A stretch of DNA of 12,552 nucleotides from Methanobrevibacter sp. (GTDB lineage: Archaea > Methanobacteriota > Methanobacteria > Methanobacteriales > Methanobacteriaceae): positions 1 through 12,552 of the forward strand of contig WRMT01000062.1 in the NCBI GenBank assembly GCA_009777005.1. Reading direction: 5' to 3'. The notes under the pieces were generated by a model. That model was given only the letters and a program-made list of their open reading frames with translations. It made no database searches and had not been told where the DNA came from. Every line of letters starts with the position of its first letter. The stretch's first letter is position 1. Positions 1 to 7,001 of this stretch are shown here, in pieces. The position numbers were made by a program, and so were the translations under genes.

Positions 1-275
1 TTGAAAAAAAATAATTGTTTCCCAGCCTGTTAAAAAAAAAAAAAAAATACAAATTTGAATAACTATTGTTATAATTATTTCGTATTTTATAGAGTAGGGA
101 ATATTAAGTACAAAAAATAAAAATAAAAAAAATAATATTTTTATAAAAATACTAAGCTATAAATTGTTTTTAATCAGATTACTATTACATAATAGAAAAC
201 CATATAATCTTTATTATTTTTGGTTATTAATCTTTAAAATTATTTGATAAAAATCAATAAAACAAGTGATATTAA
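1..275. other. A+T-rich intergenic region left of the HDK operon
   Basis: No gene is supported here. The stretch contains a run of 16 A at 32-47 (a T16 tract on the minus strand) and one perfect copy of the ATAAC-N4-GTTAT motif at 59-72. The T16 tract lies about 230 nt downstream of the NifK-like stop codon and could end the leftward operon transcript, because archaeal terminators are often simple T-rich tracts. The end of the operon transcript cannot be placed from sequence alone. Confidence 0.5.
59..72. promoter_or_regulatory. Operator-like palindrome ATAAC-N4-GTTAT, copy 1
   Basis: ATAACTATTGTTAT is identical to the copy in front of the HDK operon at 4745-4758. It lies downstream of the NifK-like gene and 11 nt from an A16 run. 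The conserved TTATAGT element seen 39 nt from the operator in three other copies is not present on either side here, so the direction and target are unclear. It may serve a gene beyond the left edge. Confidence 0.5.
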
Positions 276-1634
276 TTATAATGGTCCTGCTTTATCATAA
301 AAGAGATCTTCAATTAAATTTAATCCACCCGCATAACCTACATAATTATCTCCTAAAATAACCCTATTATAAGATGGGAACGACACAGTTACATGAGTTG
401 TTTCTAACTCCTCTTTAATAGTAGATTCAAGGGAACTCCCATAAAGATTCAAAAATGGTCTATCTTTTAATATTTGACCTATTTTAAATGAATCAACTTC
501 AAAAACAATGTCAGGAGTAAATTGAATTTCCTTAGTACTTGTAATAGCTTCAATAATATCTTCCCTATATTCTTGTGGAGGATTGTCAGAAATTATTATT
601 ATATCTGGAAGTTGACCAAGCTCATCAGTTAAATATCGTGTGATACTAACTGCAATATTTGAATCAGCTACAACTCCAAAGTAAACATTAGGAATATCAA
701 ACTGAAGAATATCTCCAGCATACTCTACTATCCGATAAATTCTACGATTTTCTTCATTAATAAATTTTTCAAGTTTAGATTCATTTAGCGGAAGTATTTC
801 AGCTATTTTTTTTAAAAATTTTGTAGTTTGAATAGGTCCTATAGGTATTCCAGGGAAACTTATATATGGGGTTCCAAACATTTTTTCAAGCTTTTTAGCT
901 GTTTTATGACCTACCCATGGAGATAACACAATATTATAAGCAGCTGACGGTATTTTTTGAATTTTTTCAACAGTATCAAACTCTCCGAAAAGTACATTAG
1001 CTTCTATACCAAACTTTCCCAATAATTCTTTGATAGCCCTGAGTTCACCTTTCCAGAAGATATGTTGGAATGGAACAATGCCTAATATATTCACTAACTT
1101 TTCTTTTTTATCAGTTGCAGATTTTAAATATTGATCAGCAAGAGCTTCAAAGAATAATTCATATCCATCAAAAGAATTTCCTTTAAACCCTGGTGCATTA
1201 ACATGAATTATAGGAGCTTTATCTCTAAATTCAGATACTACAGCATCAACATCATCTCCAATAAGTGAGGGCACACATCCAGAAATTACTGTAAAAAACT
1301 CACCAGTTGAAATTTTTATTGTAGAATCTATAAGTTTTCTTAATTTGTCTTCACCTCCAAAAATTACATGTTCTTCAACAAGACAAGAACATGGGGTAGA
1401 TGATCCTCCATAATCACCAGGAGCATTCTGAGCTCCTCCATAATTAGCACCAAAAAGTTGACTCATACCACAACCTGATCCTGAATGAAGAATAGGAACA
1501 CCATCATTCAATCCAACAGCAGCCTCATAAGCTCCAGATAAGGTACATCCATACCTCGGAGCTTCAACTATTCTTGGGGAACTTGATTCATCTGCATAAT
1601 TTTCTGTTCTATTTTCTGTTCTATTTTCACTCAA
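276..1634 (-). CDS. Nitrogenase-like component 1 beta (NifK/MarK-like) subunit
   Basis: A 452-residue member of the nitrogenase component 1 superfamily, the probable partner of the NifD-like protein encoded just upstream. Three cysteines match the NifK P-cluster ligands: C30 (RYGCTLSG), C55 (GSGCGMSQ) and C120 (SGCVPSLIGDD). Two more (C82, C84) lie in PCSC. The NifK serine that touches the oxidised P-cluster (the TPSF context) appears as APGF, glycine 149. The C-terminus GYAGGLNLIEDLF matches the family's end. The start is TTG at 1634, supported by GGAG 7 nt upstream; ATG starts further in would delete the RBS spacing. The N-terminus carries a small tandem repeat (TENRTEN), also visible in the DNA. 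The protein is shorter than NifK (usually about 510-520) and nearer the alternative or group IV type. It is third in the H-D-K operon, 555 nt after the D gene. The family call is firm, the substrate is not known; Mar-type thioether reduction is my preferred guess. Confidence 0.9.
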   Translation of the reverse strand: MSENRTENRTENYADESSSPRIVEAPRYGCTLSGAYEAAVGLNDGVPILHSGSGCGMSQLFGANYGGAQNAPGDYGGSSTPCSCLVEEHVIFGGEDKLRKLIDSTIKISTGEFFTVISGCVPSLIGDDVDAVVSEFRDKAPIIHVNAPGFKGNSFDGYELFFEALADQYLKSATDKKEKLVNILGIVPFQHIFWKGELRAIKELLGKFGIEANVLFGEFDTVEKIQKIPSAAYNIVLSPWVGHKTAKKLEKMFGTPYISFPGIPIGPIQTTKFLKKIAEILPLNESKLEKFINEENRRIYRIVEYAGDILQFDIPNVYFGVVADSNIAVSITRYLTDELGQLPDIIIISDNPPQEYREDIIEAITSTKEIQFTPDIVFEVDSFKIGQILKDRPFLNLYGSSLESTIKEELETTHVTVSFPSYNRVILGDNYVGYAGGLNLIEDLFYDKAGPL

Positions 1635-1701
1635 TTTATGTCTCCTTAATTATAATATTTACTTTTAAATAATTTATCTTCTCATTAATTTATTACATCA
1701 T

Positions 1702-1716
1702 TGCCATTTTTTGGCA
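1702..1716 (-). repeat. Small hairpin in the NifK-like leader
   Basis: TGCCA and TGGCA (1702-1706 and 1712-1716) form a 5-bp stem around a 5-nt loop. It lies 68 nt upstream of the NifK-like TTG start, just on the gene-proximal side of the large nested inverted repeat. It may be part of the same folded intercistronic RNA. Confidence 0.4.
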
Positions 1717-1723
1717 GTATAAA

Positions 1724-1831
1724 ATTGTACGGGTTTCAACCATCTGAATTTTTTAAAAAGTTCATGAAATATTATCTTAATAAATTCATTATGAACTTCC
1801 GATAGTTAAACCCGTATTTTTTTAGTACAAT
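1724..1831 (-). repeat. Nested 108-nt inverted repeat between the D and K genes
   Basis: Three pairs of perfect arms lie one inside another: ATTGTAC (1724-1730) with GTACAAT (1825-1831), ACGGGTTT (1729-1736) with AAACCCGT (1808-1815), and AAGTTCAT (1758-1765) with ATGAACTT (1791-1798). The outer two overlap by two bases, so they compete only at AC. The G+C of the ACGGGTTT arms stands out against an almost pure A+T background. It could be an intercistronic structured RNA (processing or attenuation between D and K) or a MITE-like palindrome inserted in the operon. The sequence does not settle which. Confidence 0.65.
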
Positions 1832-2189
1832 ATTTCAATTATTTTCCTTATACACATTCATTCCATTTGTATATCTCTTTTTAATTATTTCCCTTATCCC
1901 TAATGAATTATAGTAGTTTGCAAAATTAATTCAATTTTATTGAATAAATTACTGAAATCTTTAAAATTTATAATTTAATTTAAATTAATTTATTTAATAA
2001 AATAATGATTAATTAATTTATTTTTATAAAAAATATTATTAAAAATATAAATATTAAAATTAAATAGATTATGAGAAATTATAACATATTTCAACATTTT
2101 TACAGATTTTTTAAAATACATATATTTTCCAAAAAATTTGTTCAAAATTTGGATTTTTATGGAAATAAATTTACAAAGCACTATATAAA
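1832..2189. other. A+T-rich spacer downstream of the NifD-like gene
   Basis: I see no gene, promoter or clear repeat here. Open frames in this stretch are low-complexity (Ile, Asn, Phe, Lys, Tyr) as expected by chance at this base composition. Such a long gap inside a presumed operon (555 nt in total from D to K) is unusual and may mean K has its own promoter or is made from a processed transcript. Confidence 0.5.
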
Positions 2190-3731
2190 TCATTTACCTT
2201 TTTCAGCGAAATACAATGGGTCTGGCTGATTTAAATACCATTTTTTTACACTAACTCCAGTATGTTCTTTAGAAAGTCTTTGGAGAGATTCATTTTGAAG
2301 TGCTTGTAGTAAAAAGTTTCCATATGCAATTGCACCAGCATAACCTGCTTGAGTACTCCATTTTCGAGGATCCCCTCTTAGGGAATGTAACCTTGAAACA
2401 GTACCTTCACGTTTCCAAGCTCCTCCCTGGAAAGGGCAAGTTAAAGCCATGTCGGGTTTGGTTTGTTCAGTAATATGAAGTTGTTCAGCAGCTTGAAATG
2501 TATTTACCATTACATTAAAGTCTCCAACCTTATCAATAACATCTTCTAACTCATTAATTAGTATATTATCAAAATCTTGAGCCATAGCAGAAGTTGATTT
2601 AACTCCAAGCTCATCAAAGAAAGGTAACTGAGTAACAAGTCTTCCTTGTCCAAGTGAACCTAAAACATCTAGTTTTTTACCTCCTCTTTCAATTTCAATA
2701 TCTTTAAATTTATTTCTGATTTCCTTCATTTTAGGAACCCATTTTTTGTGTTCTTCAGCTATGAGTATTTCAACTTCTTTTTCTTTTCCAGTGTACTTAG
2801 CTATTTCTCTAAGCCATTCATCAGTGTTAATTATACCAATTGGAGAAGGATACATAAAGAAAGGAACATCAAAATATTGATGAAGTCCACGTGATAAATA
2901 ATCAGTGTATGTTGGACAAATTGGTGCAGTAACAGCTGCCTCTGCCAATTGTTCAAAGTCTTCAACACTAGCAAACTCGGGAATAAAGTTTACTCTAAGA
3001 TCCAATTTTCCTAAAAGTCTTTGAATTTCAAGTCTATCTTGCCATGCATAAGATAACATACTAGCTATATTAACTAAGTCTTTTTGTTTCTTTTTAGGTT
3101 TTTTAACTAAATATTTCAATACACCATGCCAAAATGCATCATATCCAGTTTGCATAATCTTAGATCTTACTCCTTCACAATGAACTGGAACGATAGTTGC
3201 ATTTATTTCTGGTTGTATCTCATTTACAGCAGATTCAATATCCTCACCAATGATTCCTGTTACACAAGTTGTTAAAATAAATATAGCTTTTGGATTGTAT
3301 CTTTTTTCAGCTTCTTTAATAGCTTCAATAAGTTTTTCTTTAGCTCCAAAAACAACATCATCTTCACCAAGGTTAGTTGTAAGCCAGTTTAGATTATAAT
3401 TAGTAGGTTTTCCCAAAGATTCAGGAATATGACCATATAATTCTTTATAACTTAATGCCGCATGAGAACATCCAACAGGACCATTGAATATTATTGCTGC
3501 ATCTCTTATAGTTGAAACTCTTACTGAAAGGTAAAAATTTAAAATACAACCTCCAGATTGTTGAAACCCTCTTTCAGTACATTTTAAATTTCCTTTTTTT
3601 GCATCTTCAAGAAGTTCACTTGCTTTTCCAAAATACACATTTGTTCCATTAGCACGTTGTTCACGTGTAGGACAAGTAGTTTTATCAAGTTCAACAATAT
3701 AATCTTCTGAGTCTTTTTCATTTTTTGCCAT
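2190..3731 (-). CDS. Nitrogenase-like component 1 alpha (NifD/MarD-like) subunit
   Basis: A 513-residue NifD-superfamily protein, expected to hold half the P-cluster and an active-site metal cluster. C62 (SGGCILNF), C88 (GPVGCSHA) and C156 (TTCVTGIIGEDIE) match NifD Cys62, Cys88 and Cys154; C272 (APICPTYTDYLSRG) matches the cofactor ligand Cys275. Aligning without gaps from C156 to C185 (VHCEGVRS), NifD Gln191 becomes M193 and His195 becomes Y197, both important for N2 reduction. The His442 ligand is ambiguous: H449 lies in an LHS context, but a gapless match to the following YAG segment puts R456 there. The ATG start has GAGGGA just upstream. It is second in the H-D-K operon, 109 nt after the iron-protein gene with no nifI genes between. 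Separate D and K subunits exclude the homodimeric CfbD of F430 synthesis. Best reading: group IV nitrogenase-like, perhaps methylthio-alkane reductase-type (releasing methanethiol from thioethers); the latter is inference. Confidence 0.92.
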   Translation of the reverse strand: MAKNEKDSEDYIVELDKTTCPTREQRANGTNVYFGKASELLEDAKKGNLKCTERGFQQSGGCILNFYLSVRVSTIRDAAIIFNGPVGCSHAALSYKELYGHIPESLGKPTNYNLNWLTTNLGEDDVVFGAKEKLIEAIKEAEKRYNPKAIFILTTCVTGIIGEDIESAVNEIQPEINATIVPVHCEGVRSKIMQTGYDAFWHGVLKYLVKKPKKKQKDLVNIASMLSYAWQDRLEIQRLLGKLDLRVNFIPEFASVEDFEQLAEAAVTAPICPTYTDYLSRGLHQYFDVPFFMYPSPIGIINTDEWLREIAKYTGKEKEVEILIAEEHKKWVPKMKEIRNKFKDIEIERGGKKLDVLGSLGQGRLVTQLPFFDELGVKSTSAMAQDFDNILINELEDVIDKVGDFNVMVNTFQAAEQLHITEQTKPDMALTCPFQGGAWKREGTVSRLHSLRGDPRKWSTQAGYAGAIAYGNFLLQALQNESLQRLSKEHTGVSVKKWYLNQPDPLYFAEKGK

Positions 3732-3788
3732 TTTCTTCCCTCAATATAAGCTAAAATTATTAAAATTTTAAAATTTCATAATAAGTAC

Positions 3789-3804
3789 AATGTTCTTAAA
3801 CATT
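3789..3804 (-). repeat. Short hairpin between the H and D genes
   Basis: AATGTT and AACATT form a perfect 6-bp stem around a CTTA loop, in the 109-nt gap between the iron-protein stop codon and the NifD-like start. It may stabilise the upstream iron-protein mRNA, as the iron protein is usually needed in excess. No T-tract follows closely, so full termination is not indicated. Confidence 0.4.
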
Positions 3805-3840
3805 CTACTATTAAACTTTAAAATTAACCCTTAATTCATT

Positions 3841-4710
3841 TTAAATACTAAATTCTCCTTTTTCTTGTTTTTTTAGTTCTATAAGTTTGTCAGACCATGA
3901 TTCAGCCCATTTTTTTAATTTTTCACTTTCTAAAGGTGAAGGCACATACTCATTTTTGTTTTCATAAATATCATTAGCTAGTTTCTTGTAAACTTTGGCT
4001 TGTTCAGAATCAGGATTAGCTTCAATTGTAGTTTTACCAGACAATTCTGCTTGAGTAACTGACAATGATCTTGGAACAAATCCAGCAATTGTACTTTCAG
4101 TTTCTTGTGCAAAATCATTTAAAATATCTTTCTGGGCTGAGAATGTTATAGAATTAGCTATAATCCCACTAAATAAAGCACCGCCTCCAACTGAATACTT
4201 TTTAATACCTTTGAAAAGATTATTAGCAGCATAAATAGCCATAAAATCTGCAGAAGATACTGTATAAACTTGATCTGCTACTCCCTCTCGTATAGGCATA
4301 GCAAATCCTCCACAAACAACATCTCCTAAAACATCATATAGTACAATATCAGGAGCATATTCTTCAAAGACATTTTCTTGTTTTAAAAATTCGACTGCTG
4401 TAATTATACCTCTTCCAGCACATCCTACTCCAGGTTCAGGACCTCCAGCTTCGATACAATGAATTCCATTAAAACCATCAAATATTACATCTTCTACTTT
4501 AACAGCACCTCTTCCTTTTCTTAGTGATTCAAGAACAGTAGGTATAGATTTCCCACCAGTTAAAGTATTGGTTGAATCACTTTTAGGGTCACATCCAATT
4601 TGCATTACATTATATCCAGCATCAGATAATGCTGCACTAATGTTTGACGTAGTGGTTGATTTTCCAATTCCACCTTTCCCATATATAGCTATTTCTTTTA
4701 TTTTTTTCAA
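3841..4710 (-). CDS. Nitrogenase-like iron protein (NifH/MarH-like reductase)
   Basis: A 289-residue homodimeric ATPase of the NifH/BchL/CfbC family, expected to carry a [4Fe-4S] cluster between subunits and pass electrons to the DK component. Visible: the P-loop GKGGIGKST (11-19), switch I DPKSDST (41-47), cluster cysteines C97 (GVGCAGRG) and C133 (DVLGDVVCGGFAMP), and R100, the residue ADP-ribosylated in some NifH. Length is normal for NifH. The start is TTG at 4710: GAGGT sits 6 nt upstream, and the only nearby ATG runs into TAG after one codon. It is the first gene of the operon. Its promoter holds an ATAAC-N4-GTTAT palindrome 34 nt before the start codon. CfbC is an alternative for an isolated NifH-like protein in a methanogen, but the linked D and K genes argue for a dedicated reductase. 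Confidence 0.93.
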   Translation of the reverse strand: MKKIKEIAIYGKGGIGKSTTTSNISAALSDAGYNVMQIGCDPKSDSTNTLTGGKSIPTVLESLRKGRGAVKVEDVIFDGFNGIHCIEAGGPEPGVGCAGRGIITAVEFLKQENVFEEYAPDIVLYDVLGDVVCGGFAMPIREGVADQVYTVSSADFMAIYAANNLFKGIKKYSVGGGALFSGIIANSITFSAQKDILNDFAQETESTIAGFVPRSLSVTQAELSGKTTIEANPDSEQAKVYKKLANDIYENKNEYVPSPLESEKLKKWAESWSDKLIELKKQEKGEFSI

Positions 4711-4744
4711 TTTTCTACCTCATTTAAGATAAGTTAAGGATAAT

Positions 4745-4797
4745 ATAACTATTGTTATATTAATTTAACTTTTAGTACATGTATAATACAACTATAA
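4745..4797 (-). promoter_or_regulatory. HDK operon promoter with operator copy 2
   Basis: Reading leftward: element TTATAGTTGT (4797-4788), a TATA-like box ATTATACAT (4787-4779), and the palindrome ATAACAATAGTTAT (4758-4745). The stretch from the first base of the element to the operator is 39 nt, exactly as in two other promoters of this window (5389-5441 and 7002-7054). The operator falls about where transcription should start, which suits a repressor. The regulator is unknown; the half-sites do not match the GGAA/TTCC arms of the NrpR operator known from Methanococcus. Confidence 0.65.
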
Positions 4798-5362
4798 AAA
4801 ATATATTAAGTAAAAATATTAATATTAAAATATAATATTAAATCTATTAGAGTCCACAATTACTGTAGATTAAAATTGATTTTAAAACTAATATATTAAA
4901 TATAAAAATTTTCACTTTTAGTTTGAAAACTTTACAATTTTAATTTAAAAATCCATAATTTTAATCTATAAATATTCTAGAATAATTAAATATTAATTAT
5001 TAAAAAATATATTATATTTTAAAATTTATTAATTCAAAAATTAGCAGAAAAATTATCATTACTAAAATATATAATCAATTACTTTATAATCGACATATAA
5101 ATTCAATGATTGAATAAGTCTTATGCCTCAAAAATAGTTTCATACACATAAAAAAAGTATTTACCAGAATTTTTGTATAAGGAAAACTAATATTTGAACT
5201 GTGAAAAGAATATTCTTCCATTTTTCCAATATTTTTCATAAAATTCATCTTTAGCCACCCAATTGATTTTTGTCAAAATTTATTTAATTTTTAATTGTTT
5301 TACATTTTTCTGGATTTTTTCATGAAATAAAGTTTATATATCACAATAATTATTATAATTTC
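4798..5362. other. A+T-rich region, possible leader or small RNA
   Basis: No convincing gene. It lies downstream of the leftward promoter at 5389-5441, so RNA is probably made across at least its right part. The part from 4798 to about 5080 is nearly pure A+T without visible motifs. The right part has slightly more G+C and one short open frame (5084-5248, minus), listed separately with low confidence. Confidence 0.45.
5084..5248 (-). CDS. Possible 54-residue ORF, function unknown
   Basis: A short frame starting at ATG 5248 and ending at TAA 5084, preceded by GGGTGG seven bases upstream, a weak ribosome-binding-like site. It begins MNFMKNIGKMEEYSFH and has no recognisable domain. It lies about 150 nt downstream of the predicted start of the 5389-5441 promoter. 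A neighbouring frame reads NWVAKDEFYEKYWKNGRIFF before hitting stops, so the region could instead be a decayed gene. At this A+T content a chance ORF is quite possible. Confidence 0.2.
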   Translation of the reverse strand: MNFMKNIGKMEEYSFHSSNISFPYTKILVNTFFMCMKLFLRHKTYSIIEFICRL

Positions 5363-5383
5363 TTGAAATAAAAATTATTTCAA
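5363..5383 (-). repeat. Perfect hairpin at the 5' end of the 5389 promoter transcript
   Basis: TTGAAATAA and TTATTTCAA form a perfect 9-bp stem with a 3-nt loop. It lies 5 nt beyond the operator on the transcribed side, so it would be at or near the 5' end of any RNA from this promoter. The equivalent promoter at 7002-7054 is also followed at once by a hairpin of different sequence. Confidence 0.5.
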
Positions 5384-5388
5384 AAAAT

Positions 5389-5441
5389 ATAACTATCGTT
5401 ATTTTATAATTATTAGCTCTTATATATAAAAGTTACTATAA
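5389..5441 (-). promoter_or_regulatory. Leftward promoter with operator copy 3, no clear gene
   Basis: Leftward order: TTATAGTAAC (5441-5432), a strong TATA box TTTATATATAAG (5430-5419), then ATAACGATAGTTAT (5402-5389). The 39-nt spacing equals that of the HDK promoter and the 7002 promoter. The TTATAGTAAC block is identical to the 7002 copy. The promoter points into 390 nt or more without a credible protein gene before the HDK operon promoter. It may make a small RNA or a long untranslated leader. Confidence 0.6.
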
Positions 5442-5523
5442 ATTTCATTTTCATCTGAAAAATTGCAAAACAATAAATAGATGTCAAATCAGTTTTAAAT
5501 AGCAAATTTTTTATTAATTTTAC

Positions 5524-6102
5524 TTATATATCCAGATTATAAAATAAAAAACCATAATAGTAAGGATGTGAATCTAAAATTTCTTTTTTATAATATTTAA
5601 ATCCAATATTTAAAGTCCATTTTCTATTTCGTTTTGTTTGGGACATATTTTCATATTTAGACCTAAAAAATATTAAAATCATAATTCCAAGGAAGTATGC
5701 AAAGTTTTTCATCATATGTAAGAATGTTGGAAGCTTTTTTGAGTAAATCCTCGGTTTATCATAGTATAATATATTGAATAACATGATATAATCAGCAGAA
5801 TTTTTTTTCTAGATCTGTTCCATCTTCAACGAAATCACATTTAAATAAATTCACATTTTTTATATTTTCATCTTTCAACCTTTTTTCAGTTATCTCCAAA
5901 ACTTTATCATCAATATCAAATGAAAATATATTTCCATTAATTAATTTAGAAGACGGTAAAGTAAAGGTACCATACCCACAACCAAATTCAATAAGAGTTT
6001 CTATTTCATGGTTTATATTTAATTTTTTCAATATACCTCAAATATCAAATAGTTCTTCCAATAAAACCTATATAACATTCGATTTTCTCGTATTCTCAAC
6101 AT
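5524..6102 (-). pseudogene. Broken class I SAM-dependent methyltransferase
   Basis: Pieces in different frames join into one methyltransferase of about 190 residues. First comes EELFDI, a TGA (6038-6040), then GILKKLNINHEIETLIEFGCGYGTF in the original frame with the SAM motif I (FGCGYGTF), the acidic motif II (FSFDIDD) and NVNLFKCDF. At a run of eight A (5801-5808, minus sense) the frame slips and continues NSADYIMLFNILYYDKP. Near 5752 it slips to EDLLKKASNILTYDEK and CILPWNYD, and near 5665-5670 back to the end, GFKYYKKEILDSHPYYYGF. A TAG at 6068-6070 interrupts the N-terminal part. About three indels, two of them at homopolymers, plus two stops indicate real decay, although sequencing error could explain the homopolymer ones. 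The 5' end is approximate. The substrate is unknown; the family is common in Methanobacteriales. Confidence 0.85.
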
Positions 6103-6294
6103 TATCTTCTTTAAAAATTGTAATATCCCCAATTTTTAATGTAATTGTATTGATTTAATAATAGCTATTATTTTCAAACAATGAAGTTTTTTAAAGAGTA
6201 ACACATCTTTAAATGAATTAAAAATTTTAAAAAAAAAAATATAAAATATTTAACCTCAACTATGGAAAAAAAATATAATATAATTAGACATTTT

Positions 6295-6308
6295 ATAACA
6301 ATAGTTAT
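6295..6308. promoter_or_regulatory. Operator-like palindrome ATAAC-N4-GTTAT, copy 4
   Basis: ATAACAATAGTTAT, perfect arms. It lies about 190 nt upstream of the methyltransferase relic. A TATA-like GATATAC lies on its right for leftward transcription, and an A-rich TATAATATAA on its left for rightward transcription, so the direction is open. The TTATAGT element is missing at the conserved distance. Confidence 0.5.
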
Positions 6309-6353
6309 TTAAATTTTTGTGTTAAATTGTATATCTTCATGAAAAACAAAAAA

Positions 6354-6391
6354 TCATAGCTAATCTTTCAAGGATTTGTGTGTAGCTATGA
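6354..6391. repeat. 9-bp inverted repeat with 20-nt loop
   Basis: TCATAGCTA (6354-6362) and TAGCTATGA (6383-6391) are perfect inverted copies; the loop contains a further AATC/GATT pair. It starts 45 nt to the right of operator copy 4. It could be the stem-loop of a small RNA or a bound palindrome. No T-tract follows directly on either strand. Confidence 0.5.
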
Positions 6392-6508
6392 ATGAGTTAA
6401 AATTGAAAAAATAGATAAAAATAAGGTATGCAAAAAAAAGAATATAGAAATAAATAAATTCAAAAAATAGTAATAACTTAAAAGAATAAATAAAGACAGA
6501 GTAATTAA

Positions 6509-6580
6509 AGCCAAGGGAGAGAATTGAACTCCCGTGTAATGGATTTGCAGTCCACCGCTTAGCCTCTAAGCTACCTTGGC
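6509..6580 (-). tRNA. tRNA-Cys (anticodon GCA)
   Basis: A full cloverleaf on the minus strand. The acceptor stem GCCAAGG pairs with CCTTGGC, the D-arm is GCTT/AAGC, the anticodon stem GTGGA/TCCAT encloses CTGCAAA with anticodon GCA, and the T-arm GGGAG/CTCTC has one G-T pair and loop TTCAATT. Base 73 is U (complement of 6509), the discriminator typical of tRNA-Cys. U8 is present, the usual site of 4-thiouridine made by ThiI, whose gene lies 950 nt away. The 3' CCA is not encoded and must be added. It reads leftward and alone. Confidence 0.97.
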
Positions 6581-6605
6581 ATTCAAAAAGTAATTAATGC
6601 ATATT

Positions 6606-6634
6606 GAGTATTTAAATATTCACATATATAAAAA
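6606..6634 (-). promoter_or_regulatory. Probable tRNA-Cys promoter
   Basis: On the minus strand two TATA candidates precede the tRNA: TTTTTATATATGTG (6634-6621) and AATATTTAAATACTC (6620-6606). With the usual archaeal distance of about 25 nt, they would start RNA some 20 or 8 nt before the mature tRNA. I cannot tell which one is used. Confidence 0.5.
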
Positions 6635-6950
6635 TTCATGATACTCTGAATTTTAAAAAAATTCAATAAAATAGGATTATTTAAAACTTAATTTTTAAAA
6701 CTTATTGTCCTAGAAATAATTTTTGTAATTAATCAAAATTTGGAACTTTAATTTATAACTTTGATAATTTTTATTTTTAATTTATTATATCATAATAAAA
6801 ATTTTTTTAAAATGAAAATCTTATATAAGATAATATTGAATTAAACAAAATTTTAATCATATTTTTCAAATTTAATAAGTTTTATAAAAAACATTAATTA
6901 CAACTTTTCTTTCAAGACAATAATATAATTTTAATGATTAAAACAATACA

Positions 6951-7000
6951 TTTCATGGAACTGTAATTAAAAAATTTATAACAAAATACAATTCCTGAAA
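6951..7000 (-). repeat. Long hairpin at the 5' end of the 7002 promoter transcript
   Basis: On the transcribed (minus) strand TTTCAGGAATTGTA (7000-6987) can pair with TACAGTTCCATGAAA (6965-6951), about 14 bp with one G-U pair and one bulged A. The hairpin begins directly after the operator, as at the 5389 promoter. It is upstream of nearly 370 nt without a gene before tRNA-Cys. This is a candidate 5' structure of a small RNA. Confidence 0.5.
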
Positions 7001-7001
7001 T

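Larger units (their letters stand above)
6103..6508. other. Intergenic region between methyltransferase relic and tRNA-Cys
   Basis: No gene is visible. It contains operator copy 4 (6295-6308), a 9-bp inverted repeat (6354-6391) and, on the minus strand, a T8 tract at 6432-6439 that could end the leftward tRNA transcript. Confidence 0.5.

Noticed and set aside
1990..2193. 67-codon open frame on the minus strand after the NifD-like gene
   Set aside because: Composed almost only of Ile, Lys, Asn, Phe and Tyr codons in an A+T-rich gap, overlaps the NifD-like stop, and has no ribosome binding site or family similarity I recognise.
276..4710. Identification as a true nitrogen-fixing nif operon
   Set aside because: Catalytic Gln191 and His195 equivalents are replaced, and nifI1, nifI2, nifE and nifN are missing from their usual places in methanogen nif operons.
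2190..4710. Identification as CfbC/CfbD of coenzyme F430 synthesis
   Set aside because: CfbD is a smaller single-subunit homodimer; here separate D and K subunits with six P-cluster cysteines are present.
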